Shown piece by piece: positions 52,054 to 61,801 of a stretch of DNA of 64,000 bases. A model generated the notes under the pieces. The model saw only the letters and a program-made list of their open reading frames with translations. It made no database searches and was not told the DNA's origin. The stretch comes from Paremcibacter congregatus (GTDB lineage Bacteria > Pseudomonadota > Alphaproteobacteria > Sphingomonadales > Emcibacteraceae). Location of the stretch: the NCBI RefSeq assembly GCF_006385135.1, contig NZ_CP041025.1:1333501-1397500 (forward strand), given 5' to 3'. The first letter of the stretch is position 1; the number at the start of each line of letters is the position of its first letter. The position numbers were made by a program, and so were the translations under genes.

Positions 52054-53715
52054 ATGGAACGGGAATTTATGGAATATGACGTTGTGATCGTTGGCGGTGG
52101 TCCCGCTGGCTTGAGCGCGGCGATCCGTTTCAAACAACTGGCGGACGAAGCCGGTAAGGAGCTGATGGTTTGCGTACTGGAGAAGGGCTCGGAAGTGGGC
52201 GCCCATATTCTTTCTGGTGCGGTGATTGATCCGGTGGCGCTCGACGAACTGATTCCTGACTGGAAAGATAAAGGCGCGCCGCTGCTTACTCCGGTGACGG
52301 GCAACCATCACTGGGTCCTGAAAGAAAACAGCAAGTCGGAAATGCCACATTTTCTGTTGCCGCCCCTGATGAGCAATGATGGAAATTATATCGTCAGTCT
52401 GGGGAATGTGTGTCGCTGGCTTTCGGAGCAGGCCGAGAATATGGGCATTGAAATTTTCCCGGGCTTCACTGGCGCTGAAATGCTCTATCATGAAGACGGG
52501 TCGGTCAAGGGTGTTCTCACCGGGGATATGGGGGTCGCAGAAGATGGCTCACATAAAGATACCTATATGCCGGGCATGGAACTGCACGGAAAATATACGC
52601 TGATTGCCGAAGGGGTGAGGGGATCTCTGGCCAAAGGCTTGATTGAGAAATTTGACCTTAGGGCGGGTAAAGAGCCGCAGACTTACGGGATCGGCATCAA
52701 AGAACTGTGGGAAGTAGAGCCGGGAAAACATCACCAGGGCACGGTGATTCATACCCAGGGCTGGCCTCTGGATAAGGAAACCGTTGGCGGTGGCTTTATA
52801 TATCATCTGGAAGATAACCAGGTGGCGATTGGATTTGTGGTCGGTCTTGACTATTCTAATCCTTATCTTTCGCCGTTTGATGAAATGCAGCGTTATAAAA
52901 ACCATCCCGCCATTCGCCCTCTGCTGGAAGGTGGGCGTCGGATTTCCTACGGGGCGCGGGCCATTAATGAAGGTGGTTTCCAATCGATTCCGAAACTGAC
53001 CTTCCCCGGTGGTGCTCTCATCGGCTGTAGCGCAGGTTTCGTTAATGTACCGCGGATCAAAGGCACTCATAACGCCATGAAAACCGGTATGATGGCCGCT
53101 GAAGCCGCATTTGCAGCGATTGTTGAAGGCCGGGAGGGCAAGGATGAGCTGACTGCTTATCCGGAGGCTTTTGAGAAAAGCTGGGTCTATAAGGACCTTT
53201 ACCGGGTGCGGAACGCCAAGCCGGCCATTCATAAATTCGGCGCGGTGCTTGGGACATTATATGCCGGGTTCGATATGTGGATGAATAATCTGGGGCTCGG
53301 GTTTCTGTTGCCGTGGACATTTGGCCATGATGCGGACCATAAATGCCTGAAACCGGCCAGTGAATGTAAGCCGATCGATTATCCGAAACCGGATGGTGTG
53401 GTGACATTTGATAAATTATCTTCTGTCTTTCTGTCTAACACCAACCATGAAGAAAACCAGCCTTGTCATTTGAAATTAAAAGATGATGCAGTGGCTGTTG
53501 ATGTGAACTATACTGTATATGCTGGGCCGGAAGCTCGCTTTTGTCCGGCAGGTGTGTATGAATTTATCCTTGATGATGAGGGCGAGAATCCAAAGCTGCA
53601 AATTAATTCGCAGAATTGTGTTCACTGCAAGACTTGTGATATTAAGGATCCGACACAAAATATAAACTGGACTGTGCCAGAAGGTGGCGGCGGTCCTAAT
53701 TACCCCAACATGTAG
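52054..53715 (+). CDS. Electron transfer flavoprotein-ubiquinone oxidoreductase
   Basis: 553-residue ETF-QO, membrane-associated enzyme passing electrons from ETF to ubiquinone in fatty and amino acid oxidation. FAD-binding Rossmann motif VVIVGGGPAGLSAAI (about 9-23), membrane-interacting loops, and C-terminal 4Fe-4S ligands in FCPAGVYEF and NCVHCKTCDIKDPTQNI. The ATG at 52054 (MEREFMEYD) is chosen because GGGAGAAAG lies 4 nt upstream and known homologues start this way; ATG at 52033 or a TTG at 51958 would add a nonconserved extension. Confidence 0.96.
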   Translation: MEREFMEYDVVIVGGGPAGLSAAIRFKQLADEAGKELMVCVLEKGSEVGAHILSGAVIDPVALDELIPDWKDKGAPLLTPVTGNHHWVLKENSKSEMPHFLLPPLMSNDGNYIVSLGNVCRWLSEQAENMGIEIFPGFTGAEMLYHEDGSVKGVLTGDMGVAEDGSHKDTYMPGMELHGKYTLIAEGVRGSLAKGLIEKFDLRAGKEPQTYGIGIKELWEVEPGKHHQGTVIHTQGWPLDKETVGGGFIYHLEDNQVAIGFVVGLDYSNPYLSPFDEMQRYKNHPAIRPLLEGGRRISYGARAINEGGFQSIPKLTFPGGALIGCSAGFVNVPRIKGTHNAMKTGMMAAEAAFAAIVEGREGKDELTAYPEAFEKSWVYKDLYRVRNAKPAIHKFGAVLGTLYAGFDMWMNNLGLGFLLPWTFGHDADHKCLKPASECKPIDYPKPDGVVTFDKLSSVFLSNTNHEENQPCHLKLKDDAVAVDVNYTVYAGPEARFCPAGVYEFILDDEGENPKLQINSQNCVHCKTCDIKDPTQNINWTVPEGGGGPNYPNM

Positions 53716-53762
53716 GGCGAAAGCTCGGGGTAGGTTTGAATTCTGCAAGGCTGGAGTTAAGT

Positions 53763-55484
53763 TTGAAACATAATACCCCGAATCCGAGAACGCTGTCTGT
53801 TGTCAAAAGGCTGGCTGTTGCCGTAACGGCGCTGGTCTTGTCGATGGGGCCGGCGTTGGCTTGGAAGGAAAGTCCGCCGTTGCGGCAAGTCAGTGAAAAG
53901 CCATTTGGTGAATATCTGGCGGGGCTGCATGCGGCCCGCAATAGTGACCTTCATATGGCGGCGGATTTCTATGCCAAGATTTTGGCGCTGGATCCAGATG
54001 ACCAGATGATCCTGCGCAAATCTTTCTCTATTTTTATTGCGGATGGCCAATATGACAAGGCGTCTGACGTCGCTCATAAATTGGCGGATGACAATGTTGG
54101 CGACAGCATGGTGCAGATGTACCTGTTTTTGGAACAGATGAAAACGGGCAACCATGATGCGGCGCTTCTGGCGTTGAATAATTTGGGGGATGCCGGGGTT
54201 TACGGGTTATTTAAGCCTTTGTTCCAGTCCTGGGTTTTATTGGCGAAAGGCGATGCCAAGATGGCGGAAGCCAATATAGAAGTTTCTTTAAAGGATAAAA
54301 ATTTCCTTGATTTCAAGAAGTTTCATGCCGGGTTGTTTTATGATTTTCTGGGCAAGACGCATCTCGCCGAACAAATGTATTCCGAAGCATTGCTGGTACC
54401 AGGGGCATTGTCCCTGAGGACGGTAGAGGCATATGGTATTCTGTTGCAGCGGATTGGCAGGGAGGAAGATGCGCGTCAACTCTATACGAATTATCTGGAA
54501 AAAGCCCCAGAAAATGCGCGACTTCTTAGAGCGTTAGCTGATCTGGACAAGGGAGAGAAAAATAAATCTCCGGCGGTGCCCCTGATTTCTTCCGAAGCTG
54601 AGGGGGTTGCGGAGATATTCTATACAGCGGCAAATTTCCTGATGCAGGATAATATCAGAACACCGGCGACAATTTATCTGCAGTACGCCAAATATCTCAA
54701 ACAAGATTTTTTCATTGCTGATTATTTGCTGGGACAGATATTTGAAGCGGAACTTTACTATGAGGGGGCTTTGAAAAGTTATGAGCGGATAACCAGGGAA
54801 CATGCGCAGTATTTCAGGGCCCGGTTACAGATGGCCTGGGTGCTTGAAAAACAAGGGCAGGTGGATCAGGCGATTGCGGCGATGACGCATCTGTCGCAGG
54901 AATTTCCTAAAAATACCGAGATATTTGCGGCTCTGGGGGATGTATATCGCATGCACAGCCGTTTTGACGAATCCGCCGTTGCATACTCTCGGCTTCTGAA
55001 ACAACTGCCAGCCTATAAAGAGACGCATTGGAGCATTTTCTATACCCGTGGCATCGTTTACGAGCAGGGCCAGAAATGGGAGCAGGCGGAAGCAGATTTC
55101 CTCAAGGCGCTTGAATTGCGGCCGGATCAGCCGCAAGTCCTTAATTATTTGGCCTACAGCTGGGTTGATAAAGGCATCAACGTAGAAAAAGCCAGGGTTA
55201 TGCTAGAACGGGCTGTGGAACTTCGGCCACATGATGGGTATATCATCGATAGTCTCGGATGGGCGCTTTATCGTATGGGCGATATGTCAAAGGCTGTTGA
55301 GTATCTGGAAAAAGCCGTTTTGCTGCAAACTGATGATTGGGCAATTAATGATCATCTTGGTGATGCCTACTGGGCTGTCGGGCGCAAGAATGAAGCAAAA
55401 TTTCAGTGGCGTCATGCGCTGTCATTAAAGCCGGATGCCGAACTTGTCGCCAAAATTAAAACCAAGATACGGGATGGCAAATAA
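53763..55484 (+). CDS. Exported TPR-repeat protein
   Basis: 573-residue tetratricopeptide protein with a signal peptide (VVKRLAVAVTALVLSMGPALAW). Repeats include AADFYAKILALDPDDQMIL, EAEADFLKALELRPDQPQVLNYLAY and KAVEYLEKAVLLQTDDWAIN. It is predicted periplasmic or outer-membrane associated, perhaps an envelope assembly scaffold; no specific role. No ATG is available: TTG at 53763 has GGAG 6 nt upstream, and TTG at 53736 is an alternative. It overlaps ispE by 11 bp. Confidence 0.85.
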   Translation: MKHNTPNPRTLSVVKRLAVAVTALVLSMGPALAWKESPPLRQVSEKPFGEYLAGLHAARNSDLHMAADFYAKILALDPDDQMILRKSFSIFIADGQYDKASDVAHKLADDNVGDSMVQMYLFLEQMKTGNHDAALLALNNLGDAGVYGLFKPLFQSWVLLAKGDAKMAEANIEVSLKDKNFLDFKKFHAGLFYDFLGKTHLAEQMYSEALLVPGALSLRTVEAYGILLQRIGREEDARQLYTNYLEKAPENARLLRALADLDKGEKNKSPAVPLISSEAEGVAEIFYTAANFLMQDNIRTPATIYLQYAKYLKQDFFIADYLLGQIFEAELYYEGALKSYERITREHAQYFRARLQMAWVLEKQGQVDQAIAAMTHLSQEFPKNTEIFAALGDVYRMHSRFDESAVAYSRLLKQLPAYKETHWSIFYTRGIVYEQGQKWEQAEADFLKALELRPDQPQVLNYLAYSWVDKGINVEKARVMLERAVELRPHDGYIIDSLGWALYRMGDMSKAVEYLEKAVLLQTDDWAINDHLGDAYWAVGRKNEAKFQWRHALSLKPDAELVAKIKTKIRDGK

Positions 55485-56346
55485 GTCTGTGTCCCGGATT
55501 GCCCGGGCAAAAATAAATCTCGACCTTGTAATCACGGGACAGCGGGCGGATGGATATCATTTGCTTGATAGTCTGGTTGTGTTTGCAGACTTTGGCGATC
55601 AAATTACGGTCTCCCCCGCCGAAAAGCTGTCATTAACTATTTCTGGTCCTTTTGGCCGCGGCCTTCTGCGGCAATCCGATAATCTGGTGCTACGGTCGGC
55701 CCAACTTCTACGGGACAGGTTTGATATCCGTGTTGGCGCTCAAATCGAGCTGATCAAAAATTTGCCCATCTCCTCGGGTATTGGCGGCGGATCAGCGGAT
55801 GCGGCGGCGGCGCTCAAGGCCTTGACAGAACTTTGGGGGCTTTGTGATAAAATACCGGAAATGAGTGATTTGCCTCTATTGCTCGGCGCCGATGTGCCGG
55901 TTTGTATGGCGAGTGAAACCCGTCGTATGTCAGGAATAGGGGAAGTTCTGACGCCCGTTTCTCTTAAAAAAAACTTGTATATGCTGTTGGTTAATCCCGG
56001 TGTGTCAGTCTCCACAGCGGCTATTTTTCAGGCCAGGGCCAAAAGACAAGCGCCTTTCTCAAAACCATTGAATATCCCGCCCGAGATTGATGATTTGGCG
56101 CAACTGAGACATCTATTGGTGGCGAGAGGGAATGATCTTCAGAGAGAGGCCTGTTTGGTTGAGCCCGTTATTTCAGAGGTTTTAAACCATCTTTATGCGA
56201 CCGAAGGCTGCATATATTCCGCCATGTCGGGCAGTGGCGCAACCTGTTTCGCGATATATGAAACCTGCGAAGCGGCGCGGACGGCTGAAGGCGAGATTAG
56301 TCAGGGGACGCAGTCATGGTGGGTTCAGGTAATGCAAGTTATATAA
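55474..56346 (+). CDS. ispE: 4-diphosphocytidyl-2-C-methyl-D-erythritol kinase
   Basis: 290-residue GHMP-family kinase of the MEP isoprenoid pathway, phosphorylating CDP-ME. N-terminal RAKINLDLVITGQRADGYHLLDS and the glycine-rich ATP loop LPISSGIGGGSADAAAAL are diagnostic. The ATG at 55474 is chosen because family members begin ASRIARAKINL; an upstream in-frame start at 55435 lies within the TPR gene. Start overlaps the TPR stop. Confidence 0.96.
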   Translation: MANKSVSRIARAKINLDLVITGQRADGYHLLDSLVVFADFGDQITVSPAEKLSLTISGPFGRGLLRQSDNLVLRSAQLLRDRFDIRVGAQIELIKNLPISSGIGGGSADAAAALKALTELWGLCDKIPEMSDLPLLLGADVPVCMASETRRMSGIGEVLTPVSLKKNLYMLLVNPGVSVSTAAIFQARAKRQAPFSKPLNIPPEIDDLAQLRHLLVARGNDLQREACLVEPVISEVLNHLYATEGCIYSAMSGSGATCFAIYETCEAARTAEGEISQGTQSWWVQVMQVI

Positions 56347-56431
56347 AATGCAGACCAAGTGCTTGCACCTTGCGTCACATATGCTACATTCCCGACTTAA
56401 TAATAAATCAGTGACTGTCATGAGGAAAAAT

Positions 56432-59179
56432 ATGATGGGGAAGACCAACTTCTTGAGAGCAATAATCTGTTCGGCGTTTGCCGGGACCATCCTATTTTAT
56501 CAGTCTGTATCAGGCCAAACAATCGACCCTTCCATGCTGGATTCCTTGAAGAACCAGGTTGGCGTGAGAACGGGTAATCAAACCGTTATTTCTCCGCTGG
56601 ACGAGGCGCGTCAAAAAGAGCGTCAAAAGCAGCAGGAAAATTTACTTGAACAGCGGATGAATACGTTGAAGGAAGTTTCCCGACTGGAGGAAGATTATCG
56701 CGATCGACTGGGATCTGAAATTGCGCAGTATGGCTATTCCATATTTGCCAATATTCCGACTGAAAGCCAGGTTATGACGGGAACGATTTCCGACAATTAC
56801 AAGCTGGGTATTGGCGATGAATTGATTATCACTTTACAGGGATCGAAATCGCAATCCTTTACTGTGACCGTAGATCTTGAAGGCCGGGTCATTATTCCGG
56901 ATTTAAAGCCGATCAGGGTTTCCGGTATGACTTATGGTGATTTTCGGAAGGTTCTGAAAGCTCAGGTTTCAGAAAGCATAATTGGGACGGAGGTTTATGT
57001 TTCTCTGGCCACGGTCCGGCAGATATCTGTTTTTGTTGCAGGGGAAGTGAACACGCCTGGAGTCATCCGTACGTCGAGCCTGGCGACGCCACTGGAAATT
57101 CTGATGAATGCAGGGGGGGTGAAAAAAACCGGGTCCTTGCGCAATATTACTATTTATCGCGGCGGCGAGAAAACCACGCTGGATATATATGGACTATTGA
57201 AAGGACAAGTCGGCAGCTTTGATACTTTAAATGATGGGGATCGGGTTATTGTGCCTACAGTCGGGGCGACGATTGCTTTGGATGGAGAAATGGTGCGCCC
57301 TGGCATATATGAGTTGCCGGCTAAACGTGAAAGTATCACTTTCACAGAGGCAATGGAGATGGCCGGGGGAACATTACGTCCTGCGGGATATGAAATCTCC
57401 CAGATCAGCGTCGATGAACAGGGCAGGCAGACTTTTAGACGGATTGAGGGACGGGGCCAGAATGTGAAAAATGGGGAAGCCCTGATCGCCCGTTTGATCG
57501 AAAATTCGCAATCAGGGAAAGTTGAATTGATCGGGCATGTCAAGACCCCGGGGATTCGCTCTCTTTCCACATCTCACAATATTTTTAATCTGCTGGGGAA
57601 TGTTTTAAACCTGAAGGATGACCCGTATCTGCTGTTTGGTGTTATTGAGCGGGTCGATAAAGCTACACAGACAAGATATTTGACGCCTTTTACGCCGCAA
57701 ACAGCCTTGTCTGGAGAGGTTGTTGCGCCGTTGAATGACCGTGATCGTGTTATTTTTCTTGGACGTTCCGATATATCTTTTTTGATCTCGGATGATATCC
57801 GGCAGGTCATCTTTTCCGGGAAATATGATGTAAACCAAACCTTGGATGGCGGGAAACCAAATCCGAATTATTGTGAACCACTGGGGCATTTGGCGAGGAT
57901 TATTAACGATACCCAGACAAACCGGTTCGCGACGGCAACCCGTGCGGTTTTTGTGCGTAAGGAAGCTGAAAGTGAAAAAGACAAAACCGTTGAAGATGAA
58001 GAAAAGGAAAAGCTGCGTTCCAAAGCCCTTGTGAGTAAAGATGAAGAAAAACTCGCGATGGAAGAATTGTTAAAGAAAGAAGCGGAGAAAAAAGAAAAGG
58101 TAGAAAAAGGTCAACCTCAATGCCCGATTATTTATCAGGAAGTAAAGAACTTGCTGCCGTTTATTCTTGAATATATCGTTTCGATCGATGGGGCTGTGCG
58201 GTTGCCGGGGGTTTATCCTATTACGAATGGTGCTTCAATAAAATCTCTTGTTGCAGTCAGTGGTGGTATGACAAACGATGCCAACCTGACCAATATTGAG
58301 GTGACAAGTTATGATTCTGAGGTGAAGTCTGGCTTCATTGAAATGGAATGGAATTCAATAAACGCCCATAAAACGGATATTTCGAAAGTTAAGATTAATC
58401 CGGGGGGCGGGGTACGTATCGGGTCAAAATTCTCAAATTTTGAATCGGGAGCAGTTCTGTTGTCTGGGGAATTTATTCAGCCAGGCGCCTATACGATCCA
58501 AAAGGGAGAAAAGCTTTCTGACCTTATGTTGAGGGCGGGCGGTGTTTCGGAGCAGGCCTATACCTATGGTGCGATTTTTACCCGTGAAAGGGTGAAGGAA
58601 ATACAGCGTCAGGAATTGCAGAAGACAGCAAAACATCTGCAATCAGCAATGATTTCCGCATCGGTGAAAAAGAATATCGAAGCGGACTCGTTGATGGCTG
58701 CGCAACAATTGACCAACCAATTGGCCAATGCCGAACTTATCGGGAGGGTGGTTATCGAAGCAGACCCTCTCAAATTATCTTTAAACCCGGAACTGGACAC
58801 AGTTTTGGAAGCTGGGGATACTGTTTATATTCCTAAGCGACCTAATTTCATTATTGCGATGGGAGATGTTTTGAACCCGGGAGCCTTGCAGTTTATTCCA
58901 GGGAAAACAATTTCCGAATATATTGATGAAGTGGGCAGTTATACCGCGTCTGCTGACGAAAGCCGTGTGTATATTGTTTATCCCAACGGTGTGTCAAAAC
59001 CTATCACATTGTCATCCTGGGGGGGAGACAGAGATCTTAGCATTCCTCCGGGAACAGCGATTGTGGTACCAACAGATCTCAGTCCATACGACAGTTTGTC
59101 GTTGATTAAAGAAATTGGCGGAATTTTCCAGAACCTCGCTGTATCGGCAGCTTCCATTGCTGTCTTAATACGTAATTAG
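56432..59179 (+). CDS. SLBB-domain polysaccharide export protein with coiled-coil insert
   Basis: About 915-residue outer-membrane-associated export protein of the Wza/poly_export class. Signal peptide about 1-29 (FLRAIICSAFAGTILFY), N-terminal poly_export domain (YKLGIGDELIITLQGS) and several SLBB repeats (VFVAGEVNTPGVIRTSS, IALDGEMVRPGIYELPAK, VELIGHVKTPGIRSL, VRLPGVYPITNGASIKSLV, FIQPGAYTIQKGEKL, MGDVLNPGALQFIPGKT). A highly charged Lys/Glu segment (about 530-585, EKEKLRSKALVSKDEEKLAM) suggests a coiled coil. The C-terminus carries a hydrophobic segment. AGGAA precedes the ATG at 56432. It probably exports the surface glycan made here. Confidence 0.9.
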   Translation: MMGKTNFLRAIICSAFAGTILFYQSVSGQTIDPSMLDSLKNQVGVRTGNQTVISPLDEARQKERQKQQENLLEQRMNTLKEVSRLEEDYRDRLGSEIAQYGYSIFANIPTESQVMTGTISDNYKLGIGDELIITLQGSKSQSFTVTVDLEGRVIIPDLKPIRVSGMTYGDFRKVLKAQVSESIIGTEVYVSLATVRQISVFVAGEVNTPGVIRTSSLATPLEILMNAGGVKKTGSLRNITIYRGGEKTTLDIYGLLKGQVGSFDTLNDGDRVIVPTVGATIALDGEMVRPGIYELPAKRESITFTEAMEMAGGTLRPAGYEISQISVDEQGRQTFRRIEGRGQNVKNGEALIARLIENSQSGKVELIGHVKTPGIRSLSTSHNIFNLLGNVLNLKDDPYLLFGVIERVDKATQTRYLTPFTPQTALSGEVVAPLNDRDRVIFLGRSDISFLISDDIRQVIFSGKYDVNQTLDGGKPNPNYCEPLGHLARIINDTQTNRFATATRAVFVRKEAESEKDKTVEDEEKEKLRSKALVSKDEEKLAMEELLKKEAEKKEKVEKGQPQCPIIYQEVKNLLPFILEYIVSIDGAVRLPGVYPITNGASIKSLVAVSGGMTNDANLTNIEVTSYDSEVKSGFIEMEWNSINAHKTDISKVKINPGGGVRIGSKFSNFESGAVLLSGEFIQPGAYTIQKGEKLSDLMLRAGGVSEQAYTYGAIFTRERVKEIQRQELQKTAKHLQSAMISASVKKNIEADSLMAAQQLTNQLANAELIGRVVIEADPLKLSLNPELDTVLEAGDTVYIPKRPNFIIAMGDVLNPGALQFIPGKTISEYIDEVGSYTASADESRVYIVYPNGVSKPITLSSWGGDRDLSIPPGTAIVVPTDLSPYDSLSLIKEIGGIFQNLAVSAASIAVLIRN

Positions 59180-59190
59180 CGGACCCTTAA

Positions 59191-61647
59191 GTGGAGAGAG
59201 CCTCATATAAATTACGTCATGCGAAATGTTGCAAGATAGTCTTGTCGATTGCACTTACTGTGGGAGGAATAGTTTCTTCAATATCTGCGGTACGTGCGGA
59301 GCCCTTTTCTTATTCAATGAATAATTTTGGGGGTATCGGGCTGCTGGAAATGAGAACAGCACGCTTTGCTCCGGACGGCGATATTTCGATTGGGGGGCAT
59401 CATGAGGGGTCTTCTACGCGGGTTTTTGCCAGTTGGCAGGCGACCCCCTGGCTTGAAACCACGTTAAGTTATACGGATGACAAGCCGGACAGTCTTGGGG
59501 TGGACCGGTCATTGGATATTAAAGTTCGCCTCTGGGAAGAGGGCAACTACAGACCGCAAGTGGCTCTTGGTCTTCAGGATGTTTTGGGCAATGGCCGTTA
59601 TGCCGGTGAATATCTTGTTGCCAGTAAACGTTACTATGATTTTGATTTTACAATGGGGCTGGGCTGGGGATTTCTTGGATCACGTGGGGGGCTGGGGAAT
59701 ATGTTCCACTTGTTTGGGGATGGTTTTTCAGAACGGGATACATCCTCCGCAAGTGGTGATCTTAGAACGGGCAGTTATTTCGCAGGTCAGGATATGGCAT
59801 TCTTTGCTGGCGTCGAGTACCGAACACCTCTGGAAGGCGTGAGCATCAAGGCTGAATACAGTGGGGTTGACCGCCGTAAATATGATGAATTTTCTTCTTT
59901 TGACCGGAAAAGCGCCTTCAATATAGGCTTGAATTATGCACCAACGGATTGGGCGAGCCTCGCCCTTGGATTTGATCATGGGGATCGAGTATCCTTTCGT
60001 TTAACCTTGCGCCAGAATCTGCATAAAATGAAATTGGGAAGGCTCTTCAAGGATAGAAAGCCTCCTGCAATCTTCGAAAGAAGCAAAGACAATATTGTTG
60101 TACGTAATATGCCAGAGATGGCGCCTGTCTTATCGCGCAGTGATGATGTATTTACCAGATTGCGCTACTTGGATGTCGCAATTGAGAGTATTACGCAAAA
60201 ACAGGACAGAAACATTTTCCATGTGCGTAGAATAGGTAAAGACCGGATTGATTACCTTACGGTGTTAGGCGCCATTCTGGAAAGCTACCATACAGTAACT
60301 TTGTTTATCGCAGATAGCGGGGCCACTTTTGAACGTTATGATGCTAGCCAGACTGATATCATCGGTAGAACTGCACGGGAACGTTATCATAAGACAATAG
60401 TATATCTGCGTGAACAGGCGGCCAGACAAGGCGATACAGGACTTGTGGCTTCTGCGGCTCTTGAACGACTAGATGCAGAAAAATTAGCGCCCTTATCAGT
60501 TGCCATTGAAGGCCGAAAGGTTACCGTGGTTAAAAAGGCAGGGCCATATTTTAATGAAGCCAAGAACATTGGTCGTACCGCACGGCTTCTGACGCAAGAA
60601 ATGCCGTCTCAGGTTGAGATATTTACCCTGGTGACGGAAAAAGAGGGTCTGTCTATTTCAGAAGTGTCGGTCTTGCGACGTGATCTTGAGAACGCCAAAC
60701 GTTACCAGAGCAGCCCGGAAGAGATGTGGGTCAACAGTGTGGTTCAAACCCCGGGACATGCGAAATCAGATCCGTCTGTTCCTTTCGGGAAGCCATACCC
60801 GCAAATGGAATGGGGTATTATCCCGGGTATGAAGTCGCATTTCGGGGGGAATGAAGATGGGCGCTTCCGGCATGACCTTTATGTTCATCTCTATGGATTA
60901 GTGCAAGTCAGCCGACATCTTAGTCTGGTGGGTGAGGTCAAGCAGTTCATTACCGGTGACCTGGACAAAATTCCGTTGGATACGACCCCGGATGTTCCCA
61001 AGGTCAGAAGCGATATATCACTTTACACACGAGAGGGCCGACGCTCGATAGAACGCCTGGAGTTTAATTATAGCCATGCCCTGGATGAGAGTTTCTTTAC
61101 ACGATTGTCCGCGGGGTTGCTGGAAAGCATGTATGGTGGGGTGAGCGCAGAAGTTCTTTACCGCGCTTATACAAGTAATCTGGCAATCGGGGCTGAGTTG
61201 AATTGGGTAAAACAGCGCAATTATAACCAGTTATTTTCCTTTCGGGACTACCAGACCTTGACGGGCCATGTTACGCTGTATCATGAAAATGAAAAATATA
61301 ATATCACCAGTAAGCTGAGCGCGGGGCGTTATCTGGCCGGTGATTTTGGCGCGACCCTGGATATTTCCCGACATTTTAAAAACGGTATTCGTCTTGGCGT
61401 TTGGGCGACCTACACAGATATGTCAGCGGAAAAATTCGGCGCCGGTAGTTTTGATAAAGGCATTTACTTGACGGTTCCTCTGGAAATATTTTGGTATAAG
61501 CCCAGCACTCGGGACGTAAGGTTCGATTTCAGAAGCTTGGGTCGGAACGGTGGGCAGAAACTGGACCGGCGGCAGGATTTGTATGATTTGATTTCCTCAG
61601 GTCGAAAAGACAGACTGGAAAATGACTGGCGCGCTATTTTGGACTAG
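59191..61647 (+). CDS. YjbH-like outer-membrane beta-barrel protein
   Basis: 818-residue YjbH/GfcD-type protein, usually an outer-membrane partner in exopolysaccharide secretion. A signal peptide spans about 1-38 (ending SAVRAEP). The N-terminal half has beta-strand repeats (MNNFGGIGLLEMRTARFAPDGDISIG) typical of the family; the C-terminal half has further barrel-like strands. Start is GTG at 59191, 11 bp after the SLBB gene stop, so the two form an operon. Larger than the usual about 700 residues. Confidence 0.85.
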   Translation: MERASYKLRHAKCCKIVLSIALTVGGIVSSISAVRAEPFSYSMNNFGGIGLLEMRTARFAPDGDISIGGHHEGSSTRVFASWQATPWLETTLSYTDDKPDSLGVDRSLDIKVRLWEEGNYRPQVALGLQDVLGNGRYAGEYLVASKRYYDFDFTMGLGWGFLGSRGGLGNMFHLFGDGFSERDTSSASGDLRTGSYFAGQDMAFFAGVEYRTPLEGVSIKAEYSGVDRRKYDEFSSFDRKSAFNIGLNYAPTDWASLALGFDHGDRVSFRLTLRQNLHKMKLGRLFKDRKPPAIFERSKDNIVVRNMPEMAPVLSRSDDVFTRLRYLDVAIESITQKQDRNIFHVRRIGKDRIDYLTVLGAILESYHTVTLFIADSGATFERYDASQTDIIGRTARERYHKTIVYLREQAARQGDTGLVASAALERLDAEKLAPLSVAIEGRKVTVVKKAGPYFNEAKNIGRTARLLTQEMPSQVEIFTLVTEKEGLSISEVSVLRRDLENAKRYQSSPEEMWVNSVVQTPGHAKSDPSVPFGKPYPQMEWGIIPGMKSHFGGNEDGRFRHDLYVHLYGLVQVSRHLSLVGEVKQFITGDLDKIPLDTTPDVPKVRSDISLYTREGRRSIERLEFNYSHALDESFFTRLSAGLLESMYGGVSAEVLYRAYTSNLAIGAELNWVKQRNYNQLFSFRDYQTLTGHVTLYHENEKYNITSKLSAGRYLAGDFGATLDISRHFKNGIRLGVWATYTDMSAEKFGAGSFDKGIYLTVPLEIFWYKPSTRDVRFDFRSLGRNGGQKLDRRQDLYDLISSGRKDRLENDWRAILD

Positions 61648-61801
61648 ACCTGAGGTCCGTCGGGTTAAATGTAAATGAATTGTGGAAAATAAATATTTGT
61701 ATTTTTGGGGAGCATGGTATCCTTTTCTTAATCATCTCCCTTTACATGGATTTATAAAGAGAAACTAAAAAACTCATTAAGCGAAAGAATTCGGAAGAAA
61801 T